From positions 1 to 64,000 of the forward strand of contig CACKBQ010000004.1 in the NCBI GenBank assembly GCA_902598405.1: 64,000 nucleotides of DNA, in the 5' to 3' direction. This DNA comes from an uncultured Pelagibacteraceae bacterium. Its GTDB lineage: Bacteria; Pseudomonadota; Alphaproteobacteria; Pelagibacterales; AG-422-B15. Under the pieces are notes generated by a model. That model was not told where the DNA came from. It did not search any database and was given only the letters and a program-made list of their open reading frames with translations. Shown one piece after another: positions 38,320 through 47,632 of this stretch; within the stretch, counting starts at the first letter, position 1, and the number at the start of each line of letters is the position of its first letter. The translations under genes and the position numbers were made by a program.

Positions 38320-40059
38320 ATGAGAAACATAAATGGTTATTTAAAAAATATAATCGGAGCAGAATTTTCAAAAATATTCAATGTTTCGAATGAAACTGTA
38401 GAGAAGAGCTCGTTTGTAGTTGAATACCCAAAAAATAAATCTGATGGTGAACTAAGTACAAATATTTGTATGGTTCTTGCAAAAGAGACATCAGCAAATC
38501 CAGTAGAGGCAGCTAAAACTCTCATTAAATCATTAGAGAAAATTGAGGACTTTGAGATGTTGGAAGTTGCAGGTCCAGGCTTTTTAAACTTTAATATTTC
38601 TAAAGATACTTGGTTTAAATTTTTAAGTCAGTTGCTAGAAACGAACTTGCTCTTCAATGAGGAAATTGGTTTAAATAAAAATATAAATGTCGAATATGTT
38701 TCTGCGAATCCTACAGGTCCCTTACATATCGGTCATTGCAGAGGAGCTGTATTTGGTGATGTACTATCAAATCTACTGAAAGTCACCGGTCACAATGTAA
38801 CAAAAGAATATTACATAAATGATGCAGGTACTCAAATTGATACTCTTGCAAACTCTACAATTATTAGAATAAAAGAAATCATCAATAGCAAAAGCGAAGA
38901 AAACTATCCAGATGATTTTTATCCTGGTGAATATCTAATCGATGTTGCTAAAAAAATAATAGACAAATACGGTACATCAATTCTTGAAAGCGATAATCAC
39001 TTTCTAATAATAAAAGACGAGTGTGTAAATTTACTATTAGAAAACATAAAAGAAGACTTAGGCAAACTATCAATTAATCAGGATGTTTTTGTTTCAGAAA
39101 AAGAATTAATAACTCAAGGTAAAATCGACAAAACCATAGATGAACTCAAAAATATGAATTTAATCTATGAGGGCATGTTAGATAAGCCTAAAGGCAAACA
39201 AATTGAAGATTGGGAACCAAGAAAGCAATTATTATTTAAATCATCTGAATATGGAGATGAAATCGATAGACCATTACAAAAATCAGATGGTGAGTGGACT
39301 TACTTTGCAAACGATATTGCCTATCATTATGACAAATACTTAAGAGGATCGACACATTTAATCGACATATTAGGCGCTGATCATGGCGGATATATTAAGA
39401 GAATGAGCGCTTCGATACAGGCTCTAACTAATAACAAAGCAAGATTTACAGCAAAGTTATGTCAAATGGTAAAACTTATCAGTGATGGCAAGGAATTAAA
39501 AATGTCAAAAAGATCTGGTGACTTCATTACCTTAAGTGATTTAGTGAAAGAAGTTGGCAGTGATAGTATTAGATTTATGATGATGTATAGAAAAAATGAA
39601 GCACCCTTAGAGTTTGATTTTAAAAAAGTCACTGAACAGTCCAAAGAAAATCCAGTTTTTTATGTACAGTATGCTCATGCAAGAATTTCGTCTGTATTGA
39701 ACAATCTTCATTCACAAAATATTAAATTAAATTTAGAGAATTTTAGTGAATGTAATTTTTCTGAACTTAATGATCTTTCTGAAATATCCCTTTTAAAAAA
39801 AATCCTGGATTATAGTAATATCATTAATACGTCAGTTTCTCTATTTGAGCCACATCGAATTGCATATTACCTGTATGAATTAGCATCAGAATTTCACTCC
39901 TTATGGAGTCAGGGAAAAGTAGATAACAGTAAGAAATTTATAGATGCAGATAATATACCAAGGACTTATGCTCGAATGGCACTACTGATTGCTACTCAGA
40001 GAACAATAAAATCTGGACTTGATATTCTTGGAGTTTCCTCGCCAGATGAAATGAAATAA
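38320..40059 (+). CDS. argS: Arginyl-tRNA synthetase
   Basis: 'YVSANPTGPLHIGHCRGAVFGD', 'LKMSKRSGDFITLSDLV'. Confidence 0.95.
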   Translation: MRNINGYLKNIIGAEFSKIFNVSNETVEKSSFVVEYPKNKSDGELSTNICMVLAKETSANPVEAAKTLIKSLEKIEDFEMLEVAGPGFLNFNISKDTWFKFLSQLLETNLLFNEEIGLNKNINVEYVSANPTGPLHIGHCRGAVFGDVLSNLLKVTGHNVTKEYYINDAGTQIDTLANSTIIRIKEIINSKSEENYPDDFYPGEYLIDVAKKIIDKYGTSILESDNHFLIIKDECVNLLLENIKEDLGKLSINQDVFVSEKELITQGKIDKTIDELKNMNLIYEGMLDKPKGKQIEDWEPRKQLLFKSSEYGDEIDRPLQKSDGEWTYFANDIAYHYDKYLRGSTHLIDILGADHGGYIKRMSASIQALTNNKARFTAKLCQMVKLISDGKELKMSKRSGDFITLSDLVKEVGSDSIRFMMMYRKNEAPLEFDFKKVTEQSKENPVFYVQYAHARISSVLNNLHSQNIKLNLENFSECNFSELNDLSEISLLKKILDYSNIINTSVSLFEPHRIAYYLYELASEFHSLWSQGKVDNSKKFIDADNIPRTYARMALLIATQRTIKSGLDILGVSSPDEMK

Positions 40060-40062
40060 AAA

Positions 40063-40245
40063 ATGAGGTTCATAATTTTCTCTTTAATTTTAGCAATTTT
40101 TATTACTTCCATTTATTTTTACACTAAAAAAGAAGAAGAAGAGATTATCGAAATAAAAACCAATTTAAATGATTATAGAATAATACCAAAAGACAAGGGA
40201 GGCGTTGATACTCCTGACTTAAATATATACGATCTTGGAGATTAA
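40063..40245 (+). CDS. Small single-TM protein between argS and nagZ; possible SPOR-less remnant of the alphaproteobacterial argS-linked SPOR protein
   Basis: 60 aa: one TM helix then 'YRIIPKDKGGVDTPDLNIYDLGD'. Confidence 0.6.
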   Translation: MRFIIFSLILAIFITSIYFYTKKEEEEIIEIKTNLNDYRIIPKDKGGVDTPDLNIYDLGD

Positions 40246-40254
40246 TTTAATAAA

Positions 40255-41265
40255 ATGAAAAAATACCTACCTTTAATTTGTGGCATTTCTGGCGAAAAAT
40301 TAACAACAGAAGAAATAAAATTTTTTAGAGATTACAAACCTTGGGGAATAATTTTATTTGAAAGAAACTGTATTAATAAAGACAATTTAAAAAATTTAAT
40401 TAAAGAACTCAAAGAAATTAATCATCAAAATATTCCAATATTGATAGACCAGGAAGGTGGAAGAGTTTCAAGACTAAATTTTAAGGGTGTTAATAAATTT
40501 AAATCAAATCTTTTTTTTGGGCAAATTATTGAGAAGGATGCAGACTTAGGGTTTGAATTATTAAGACTTAATACTGAAATTTTAGCTCATACTTTAAAAG
40601 AATTGGGCATTAACACAAACACAGTGCCAGTTTTAGATTTACCAGCAGCAAATGAAAGTGGTGTAATTGGAGATCGAGCTTTTTCGATAAATGAAAGGAC
40701 TGTCTCTAAAGCAGGTAAGATAGTAATTGAAACAATTAATAAATGCGGCATAGCTTCTGTGATTAAACATTTACCTGGGCACGGACGAGCAAGAGTTGAC
40801 AGTCATTTTGAAATGCCTGAAGTAGATGAAATTGAAGATGAACTTATGAGTACTGATTTTAAGCCTTTTCAGAACAATTCCGACGCATTATTAGGTATGA
40901 CAGCACATATTCTATTTAAGTCTTTAGACGATCAAAATATTGTTACTTTTTCAAAAAAAATTATTGAAACAATAATAAGAAATAAAATTGGCTTTAGAGG
41001 GCTACTGATGACTGATGATATTTCAATGAAAGCTATTTCAGATGATGTTGATATTGCTGCTTTAAAATCACTTAATGCCGGCTGTGACCTCGTTCTTCAT
41101 TGTAATGGAAACATCAATGAAATTAATAAGATAGCTGAAAGAATTAAGAGTGAAGCTGAGCCTATTTTAATACCTGACGATCTTATCAATATCTATCAGA
41201 CAAAATCTGATTTCCCACATGAAGAAAACTTAAAAGCCTACGAATATCTAACAAAGCAGCTTTGA
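40255..41265 (+). CDS. nagZ: Beta-N-acetylhexosaminidase
   Basis: 'PILIDQEGGRVSRLN', 'VIKHLPGHGRARVDSHFEMP', 'LLMTDDISMKAI'. Confidence 0.93.
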   Translation: MKKYLPLICGISGEKLTTEEIKFFRDYKPWGIILFERNCINKDNLKNLIKELKEINHQNIPILIDQEGGRVSRLNFKGVNKFKSNLFFGQIIEKDADLGFELLRLNTEILAHTLKELGINTNTVPVLDLPAANESGVIGDRAFSINERTVSKAGKIVIETINKCGIASVIKHLPGHGRARVDSHFEMPEVDEIEDELMSTDFKPFQNNSDALLGMTAHILFKSLDDQNIVTFSKKIIETIIRNKIGFRGLLMTDDISMKAISDDVDIAALKSLNAGCDLVLHCNGNINEINKIAERIKSEAEPILIPDDLINIYQTKSDFPHEENLKAYEYLTKQL

Positions 41266-41325
41266 TGTATTTTATCGTATATAAACATCATCTGTTATAT
41301 AATAAAAGAATCAAAAAATTGAAAA

Positions 41326-42123
41326 ATGGAAGATATTTCAAGTACTTATACTGAACAGGAAGCATCTAATCAAACAAGCCCAGATGATTTGATTGTAAAC
41401 TTGGGAGAATTTGAAGGTCCCCTAGATCTGCTATTAACATTAGCTAAATCTCAAAAAGTAGATTTAATGAAAATTTCTATTCTCCAGCTTACAGAGCAAT
41501 ACTTGGAGTTTATAGAAAAAGTTCGTAATCGCAATTTAGAGTTGGCGGCTGACTATCTTGTTATGGCGGCTTGGATGGCTTACTTAAAATCCAATTTGTT
41601 AATACCAAGAGAAGAGTCAGGTGAAGAATTGAGTGCTGAAGAAATGGCAGAAAGATTGAAATTTCAACTCAAGAAACTTGAAGCGATCCGACAAGTTTCT
41701 CAAAAATTAATGAATTTACCAAAACTTGGTACTGATTTTTTTAATAGAGGGATGCCTGAAGGCATAAGGTTGATACGAACGCCTGAATATTATCTGAATT
41801 TATACGATCTTTTAAAATCATATGCAGATCAAAGGTACAGGACTGCCTACTCATCGATGACTATTGAAAGACCACCTGTTTTTGCAATGGAAGATGCGCT
41901 TGTTAGGCTTCAAAGAATGATAGGTGATGTACCAGAATGGACTCGGCTTGAGAAATTTTTACCACATGAATTTTCAAATGGTAAAAGCGCTAGATCAGGT
42001 GTTGCAGGAACCCTGGCTGCAGCAATGGAACTTGTAAGAGAAGGGGTACTTGAAGTGCAGCAGCTGGTTCCTTTTGGACCAGTATTCTTAAAAAATAAAA
42101 AGGATGATGAATTCATTAATTAA
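41326..42123 (+). CDS. scpA: Segregation and condensation protein A
   Basis: 'EFEGPLDLLLTLAKSQKVDLMKISILQLTEQYLEFI...AADYLVMAAWMAYLKSNLLIP'. Confidence 0.93.
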   Translation: MEDISSTYTEQEASNQTSPDDLIVNLGEFEGPLDLLLTLAKSQKVDLMKISILQLTEQYLEFIEKVRNRNLELAADYLVMAAWMAYLKSNLLIPREESGEELSAEEMAERLKFQLKKLEAIRQVSQKLMNLPKLGTDFFNRGMPEGIRLIRTPEYYLNLYDLLKSYADQRYRTAYSSMTIERPPVFAMEDALVRLQRMIGDVPEWTRLEKFLPHEFSNGKSARSGVAGTLAAAMELVREGVLEVQQLVPFGPVFLKNKKDDEFIN

Positions 42124-42130
42124 ATAAATT

Positions 42131-42814
42131 ATGTCTGATGAAATAGAAAAAAATAATGTTATGAATTTTCCATCTGAGGATATGGACAATCTTAGAATTC
42201 TCGAGGCTCTTCTATTTGCAGCAAATGAACCCCTTGATGCAGAGAGTTTAAAGGCAAGATTGCCAAAGGGTACAAATTTAAACAAATTACTAAATTTAAT
42301 TGAAGCTCAATATAAAAATAGGGGAGTTAATCTGGTCAAAACTGGCAATAAATGGAGCTTTAAAACTGCCACCGATCTTGCACCAATGATGAAAAAAGAA
42401 AAAATAGTTCAAAGAAAACTATCAAAGGCTGCTACTGAGACTTTGGCAATAATCGCCTATCATCAACCTGTTACAAGAGCTGAAGTTGAAGACATAAGAG
42501 GAGTTCATTTTAGTCCCGGAACTCTTGATGTTCTTATGGAGTTAAACTGGGTGAGGCCAATCGGTAGAAAGAAGGTACCAGGAAGGCCCATTATTTATGG
42601 TACAACTGAGAGGTTCTTAGAGTACTTCCAGCTAGAACAAGTAACAGATTTACCTGGACTTGAAGAATTAAAAGCAGCTGGACTTTTAGAAAGCCGCCTG
42701 CCTCCAAATTTAGACATTAGAGAACCAAAAGAAATTGATCACAGCCAGATAGAACCATTCGGAGAAGATGAAAATATAGATGATCTGATTCAAAGTGGAC
42801 ATGAGGCAGAATAG
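42131..42814 (+). CDS. scpB: Segregation and condensation protein B
   Basis: 'LEALLFAANEPL', 'ETLAIIAYHQPVTRAEVEDIRGV', 'GRPIIYGTTERFLEYF'. Confidence 0.93.
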   Translation: MSDEIEKNNVMNFPSEDMDNLRILEALLFAANEPLDAESLKARLPKGTNLNKLLNLIEAQYKNRGVNLVKTGNKWSFKTATDLAPMMKKEKIVQRKLSKAATETLAIIAYHQPVTRAEVEDIRGVHFSPGTLDVLMELNWVRPIGRKKVPGRPIIYGTTERFLEYFQLEQVTDLPGLEELKAAGLLESRLPPNLDIREPKEIDHSQIEPFGEDENIDDLIQSGHEAE

Positions 42815-42830
42815 AAATTAGCCTTAAATT

Positions 42831-44231
42831 GTGAAACGTCTATTTAAAGCAATCCTGTTTGCAAACATTTTTTTTTATATTTGCACTTCAATATCCTCAG
42901 ACCCGTTACTGCCAGGTGGCAAAACCTCGAATGAGGTTGAAAATAAAAATAGTTTTTCACTGGTTGCAAGAAATTTAGGAGATAATTTAAAAATCAATTT
43001 TCTTGTAGGAAATGCTTTATTTGAGAGAATTTGGGAAGATGCAAAATTCTCAGAAAATATTGCAAGAGATGGTTTAGGGCCTTTTTTCAGTGCTCGTTCG
43101 TGCGAAGCATGTCATATTTCTGATGGACGAGGACATTTGCCTATAGATGAATCTGATGACGCTGTATCTGTTGTTATTCAAATTTCAAAAAATCAGGACT
43201 CAATTTCAGATGGTATTAAAAACCTACCAGATCCCATTTACGGAAATCAAATTAGTGAATTCTCGGTTGAAAGTATTCCAAGAGAAGCGGACATTGTTAT
43301 TAATTATGAATATGTTCCAATATCTTACAATGATGGTCGTATAGTCGAATTAAGAAAGCCTGTAATTAAAATTAGAAATTTTTATTACGGAGATATCAAT
43401 GAAGATACAAACTTTTCAGCAAGAATCGCACAACCAATGATTGGTCTAGGTTTAATTGAAAACATTAGTGAAACGGATATTTTAATAAATGCAGATGTGA
43501 ATGACATAAACGGTGATGGAATATCTGGAAAAGCAAATATTGTTTGGCATTATGAAAAAAATGATTATTCCCTTGGTCGGTTTGGCTGGAAAGCATCACA
43601 ACCTACGGTTTACCAACAAACTGCAGATGCCTTTTTTCATGACATGGGTTTATCAAATAAACTTTTTGAAAACCCATTAAACTGTACTGATTTGCAATTA
43701 AGCTGTCAAAATGCAGTCAGTGGAAATAGCGAAAGCTATGATGGCTATGAAGTTTCTAATGATCAATTGGATCTAGTGGTTTTTTATTCATCGCAACTTG
43801 GTGTGCCAGTAAGAAGAAACGCGAAAGATATTAACGTGGTGAAAGGTAAAGAAATATTTTTTAAAATTGGTTGCAATTCTTGTCATACTGAGAGATTTGT
43901 TACAAAAAATGAAAGTACGCATCAAAATTTAGCCAATCAAATCATATACCCTTATTCTGATTTTTTGTTGCATGATATGGGTGAACAGTTGTCTGATGGT
44001 GTTTATGAATTCAATGCCAGTGGCTCTGAGTGGAGAACACCCCCTTTGTGGGGAATAGGGTTGACATCAGTGGTATCTGCAGAATATGGATTTTTACATG
44101 ATGGCAGAGCTCGAACAATTGAGGAGGCTATATTATGGCACGGCGGGGAAGCCTCTAGAGTGTTAGAAGAGTTCAAATCATTAGATAAAAATCAAGTAAA
44201 TCAATTAATTAGCTTTGTAAATTCTCTATAA
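42831..44231 (+). CDS. Di-heme cytochrome c / thiol oxidoreductase-like (DHOR, COG3488-type) protein
   Basis: Two CxxCH sites: CEACH (43101-43115) and CNSCH (43872-43886); 'RTPPLWGIGLTSVVSAEYGFLHDGRARTIEEAILWHGGEA'; GTG start. Confidence 0.85.
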   Translation: MKRLFKAILFANIFFYICTSISSDPLLPGGKTSNEVENKNSFSLVARNLGDNLKINFLVGNALFERIWEDAKFSENIARDGLGPFFSARSCEACHISDGRGHLPIDESDDAVSVVIQISKNQDSISDGIKNLPDPIYGNQISEFSVESIPREADIVINYEYVPISYNDGRIVELRKPVIKIRNFYYGDINEDTNFSARIAQPMIGLGLIENISETDILINADVNDINGDGISGKANIVWHYEKNDYSLGRFGWKASQPTVYQQTADAFFHDMGLSNKLFENPLNCTDLQLSCQNAVSGNSESYDGYEVSNDQLDLVVFYSSQLGVPVRRNAKDINVVKGKEIFFKIGCNSCHTERFVTKNESTHQNLANQIIYPYSDFLLHDMGEQLSDGVYEFNASGSEWRTPPLWGIGLTSVVSAEYGFLHDGRARTIEEAILWHGGEASRVLEEFKSLDKNQVNQLISFVNSL

Positions 44232-44263
44232 AATCAAATCGGTAAAGTGCGTCATATTTGCTA

Positions 44264-44280
44264 TTGATAATCATTCTCAA
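44264..44280. promoter_or_regulatory. Fur-like operator overlapping a candidate -35/spacer
   Basis: TTGATAATCATTCTCAA: near-perfect 17-nt palindrome; TTGATA (44264-44269), 16 nt, TATATA (44286-44291). Confidence 0.65.
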
Positions 44281-44289
44281 TAAGATATA

Positions 44290-44314
44290 TAGAATGAAAC
44301 TTAGTATCATTCTA
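44290..44314. promoter_or_regulatory. Second inverted repeat just downstream of the Fur-like box
   Basis: TAGAATGA-AACTTAGTA-TCATTCTA: 8-bp perfect arms, 9-nt spacer. Confidence 0.5.
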
Positions 44315-44330
44315 AAGAAGGGAAAAATTT

Positions 44331-45362
44331 ATGAATTCAGTATTAAGATTCTTAGCAATAGCTGTAATTAGTTTTGTAACAGTTGGTAGTTCATTCGCTA
44401 AAGAAGTCAATTTGTATACGTCAAGGCATTATGATTCAGACGATGCATTATATCAAAAGTTTACGGATGCTACTGGCATCAAAGTAAACGTTATTTCAGG
44501 TAAAGGAAAAGCATTAATGGAAAGACTTGCTTCAGAAGGAGCAAATTCTCCTGCTGATGTCTTTATTACTGTTGATGCTGGTAATCTATGGAAAGTTCAA
44601 AAAGATGGAATGTTCCAAAGTATTAACTCAAGTACTATCGATTCAATTGTGCCTGAAAACTTAAGAGGCCCAAACAATGAGTGGGTGGGAATAGCTAAAC
44701 GCTCTCGAGTGATTTATTATAATCCAGTAAATGTTTCTGCAGAGGATATGGAAGGGCTTACGTATGAAGATCTTTCAGATCCAAAATGGAAAGGCAGAGT
44801 TGCAATAAGAAGTTCTGGCAATATGTACAATCAGTCTTTAGTTGCCTCATTGATTGCTAATAATGGTGTCGATGCTACCGAAAAGTGGGCACACAGATTT
44901 GTAGGCAATTTTGCAAGAAAACCTGAAGGTAATGACAGAGCACAAATTATGGCAGTTGCAAATGGCGAAGCAGATGTTGCTGTAGCGAATAGTTACTACA
45001 TTGGTTTGATGTTATCTGGTAAAAAAGGCGAAGAACAGCAAGCCGCTGCCAGAAAAGTTGAACTTCATTTCCCAGGCCAAGATGGACGAGGAGCTCATAT
45101 TAATGTAAGTGGAGCTGGTCTTATGAAAAATGCTCCAAATGCAGGTAATGCTGTTAAGTTCATAGAGTTCTTGCTTAGTGAAGAAGCTCAAAGTCACATA
45201 GTTAATAACACTTACGAGTTTCCTATGCTTGAAGGTGTTGCACCTAGTGATTTAATAGCTCAATTTGGTTCTGGTTTTAAAGAAGATCAGACTTCAGTTG
45301 CAAGCTATGGTGAATTCAATCCTGATGCTGTTAAGTTGATGGATAGAGTTGGTTGGCAATAA
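44331..45362 (+). CDS. fbpA: Iron(III) ABC transporter substrate-binding protein
   Basis: Signal peptide; 'KEVNLYTSRHYDSDDALYQKFTDATGIKVNVISGKGKALMERLASEG'; adjacent FbpB/FbpC homologs. Confidence 0.9.
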   Translation: MNSVLRFLAIAVISFVTVGSSFAKEVNLYTSRHYDSDDALYQKFTDATGIKVNVISGKGKALMERLASEGANSPADVFITVDAGNLWKVQKDGMFQSINSSTIDSIVPENLRGPNNEWVGIAKRSRVIYYNPVNVSAEDMEGLTYEDLSDPKWKGRVAIRSSGNMYNQSLVASLIANNGVDATEKWAHRFVGNFARKPEGNDRAQIMAVANGEADVAVANSYYIGLMLSGKKGEEQQAAARKVELHFPGQDGRGAHINVSGAGLMKNAPNAGNAVKFIEFLLSEEAQSHIVNNTYEFPMLEGVAPSDLIAQFGSGFKEDQTSVASYGEFNPDAVKLMDRVGWQ

Positions 45363-45378
45363 TTTATCGCTAACCAGT

Positions 45379-45450
45379 TTGAGGTAATTTGGCCACCGTC
45401 TCTTCTTCTCATTAGTATCCAAGGTCAAATTACCTCAACTAAATTGAGGT
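45379..45450 (+). ncRNA. Candidate cis-regulatory RNA with two mutually exclusive hairpins upstream of the peroxiredoxin gene
   Basis: TTGAGGTAATTTGGCC (45379-45394) pairs with GGTCAAATTACCTCAA (45423-45438); ACCTCAA (45432-45438) also pairs with TTGAGGT (45444-45450), which contains the GAGG ribosome-binding site for the ATG at 45458. Confidence 0.6.
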
Positions 45451-45457
45451 TATATTT

Positions 45458-45991
45458 ATGAATAGATTACCAAATGTAACATTTAAGATCAGGTCTCAAA
45501 ATGAATTTGAGACTGGGGAAATGTGTTATCTTGAAGGAGACAAGGCATGGATGTCAATTTCCTCTAGCGATTTATTCTCAGAAAAAAGAGTTTTAATATT
45601 TTCATTACCGGGCGCCTTTACTCCAACTTGTTCATCACAGCAATTGCCTGCATTTGATGAGAAATTTGAAGCTTTTAAAAACTTAGGAATTGATGAAGTA
45701 TTTTGTGTCTCCGTTAATGATTCATATGTCATGAACGCTTGGAGTAACTATATGGGCGTTAAAAATGTGCAAATGATTCCAGATGGAACGGGTCAATTTA
45801 CAAGGATGATGGGCATGCTTATTAATAAAGATCATAATGGATTCGGTATGAGGTCTTGGAGATATGCAGTTGTTGCAAATAATATGGAAATTGAACAGAT
45901 GTTTATCGAGCCAGGTCTTAATGATACAGGAAATGATGATGATCCTTATATTGAAACAAATCCTGATAATATATTAGAGTTTCTTAAATAA
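45458..45991 (+). CDS. Peroxiredoxin (Prx5/AhpC-TSA type)
   Basis: 'LIFSLPGAFTPTCSSQQLPAFDEKFEAFKNLGIDEVFCVSVNDSYVMNAW'. Confidence 0.92.
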   Translation: MNRLPNVTFKIRSQNEFETGEMCYLEGDKAWMSISSSDLFSEKRVLIFSLPGAFTPTCSSQQLPAFDEKFEAFKNLGIDEVFCVSVNDSYVMNAWSNYMGVKNVQMIPDGTGQFTRMMGMLINKDHNGFGMRSWRYAVVANNMEIEQMFIEPGLNDTGNDDDPYIETNPDNILEFLK

Positions 45992-46016
45992 ATAGTATAG
46001 ATAACAGCAACTATTT

Positions 46017-47630
46017 ATGAAGTTAGATTTTTGGCAAATTACTCCGGTTGCAACATTTGCAATTTTTATTGCTCCTGTATTTATTGTGCTATTCAGTCTT
46101 GCTGGTGATTACTCTGAAAACTGGACACATTTGTATAACCATGTACTTTTTGGTTATATAGAAAATTCTATTTATTTAGTTCTTGGGGTCTCAATTATGG
46201 TTGCCATAATTGGTGTTGGCACTGCCTGGCTGGTAACCAACTATAATTTTACAGGAAAAAATATTTTTGAATGGGCGTTAATTTTACCACTTGCTGTACC
46301 TCCATATATACTTGCTTACACTTTTACTGGTTTATTCGATACCTTTGGTACTGCGAATAATTTAATAAGGGATCTTTTTGGGCTCGGTGCAGATTTTATT
46401 TTTTTTCCTAAAGTAAGAAATGTTCCTGGAGCGATTGTAGTATTTTCCTTCACCCTATACCCATATGTATATCTTGTGAGCAGAATGGCCTTTATAAATC
46501 AATCTAGATCAATTCTTGAAGCGGGTAGAACTCTTGGACTTGGTAAACTAGAAGTATTTTATAAATTAGCTGTTCCAATGATTAGACCTGCAATTATTGG
46601 GGGCCTCATGCTCGTAATCATGGAAACTTTATCTGATTTCGGAGCAGTTGATCACTTCGCTATTTCAACTTTTACAACTGGAATATTCAGAACATGGTAC
46701 GGCATGTATGATATTGAAACTGCAAAGCAGTTAGCTTCATTGTTACTCATATTTGCAATTTTATTAATTATATCTGAACGTTACTCTCGAAAAAATGCTA
46801 GATATTCAAATGCCAGCTCAGTCTTTAAGCCGCTTTATTTAGCTAGGCTGAAAGGTAGTTCAAATATTTTAGCAATATTAATCTGTTTCGTTCCAATCTT
46901 TGTTGGTTTTTTATTGCCTGTGATGGAACTTGGGTACTGGGCATTTAATTACAAGTTAGATTTTTTTAATGATAAGTTTCTTACGACTGCATGGAATACA
47001 TTTTACTTAGCAATAATAGCAGCTTTCTTATGCAGTCTATTAGCTGTTCTTATAAATTTTTCAATTAGATATAAAAAAAATAATTATCTGAAGTCTATGA
47101 GTTCATTTTTGACTGTTGGATATGCGGTGCCAGGTTTGATACTTGCAATTGGCGTTATGCAGCTACTTACATTTTTAGACAGAAACATTGGAGATTATTA
47201 TTTTGATTTTGTACTTACAGGTAGTCTAGTTGGATTAGTTTTAGCTTATATAATAAAATCCTATGCGCTCTCAAGTTCTACGATTGAAGCTGGATATCAG
47301 CGTATAAATATGAGAATTGATGATGTAGCAAAAACACTTAAAACATCAGGCTGGTCTCTCTTATCTTCAGTTCATTTGCCATTATTAAAAACTAGTTTTC
47401 TAACAAGCATGTTATTGGTAGTTTCAGAAGTCATAAAAGAACTTCCCGCAACGCTTATTTTGAGACCATTTAATTTTGATACATTAGCCGTATATACTTA
47501 TATTTATGCAGCAGAAGAAAGAATGTACGATGCTGCTGCACCTTCTATTGCAATAGTTATGGTAGGGCTTATTCCAATAATAATATTGACTAGAATGATC
47601 AGAAGTTCTAGACCTGCATCAAGAGATTAA
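46017..47630 (+). CDS. fbpB: Iron(III) ABC transporter permease (fused, FbpB-like)
   Basis: Two permease halves: 'EAGRTLGLGKLEVFYKLAVPMIRPAIIGG' and 'DDVAKTLKTSGWSLLSSVHLPLLKTSFLTS'. Confidence 0.92.
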   Translation: MKLDFWQITPVATFAIFIAPVFIVLFSLAGDYSENWTHLYNHVLFGYIENSIYLVLGVSIMVAIIGVGTAWLVTNYNFTGKNIFEWALILPLAVPPYILAYTFTGLFDTFGTANNLIRDLFGLGADFIFFPKVRNVPGAIVVFSFTLYPYVYLVSRMAFINQSRSILEAGRTLGLGKLEVFYKLAVPMIRPAIIGGLMLVIMETLSDFGAVDHFAISTFTTGIFRTWYGMYDIETAKQLASLLLIFAILLIISERYSRKNARYSNASSVFKPLYLARLKGSSNILAILICFVPIFVGFLLPVMELGYWAFNYKLDFFNDKFLTTAWNTFYLAIIAAFLCSLLAVLINFSIRYKKNNYLKSMSSFLTVGYAVPGLILAIGVMQLLTFLDRNIGDYYFDFVLTGSLVGLVLAYIIKSYALSSSTIEAGYQRINMRIDDVAKTLKTSGWSLLSSVHLPLLKTSFLTSMLLVVSEVIKELPATLILRPFNFDTLAVYTYIYAAEERMYDAAAPSIAIVMVGLIPIIILTRMIRSSRPASRD

Positions 47631-47632
47631 AA

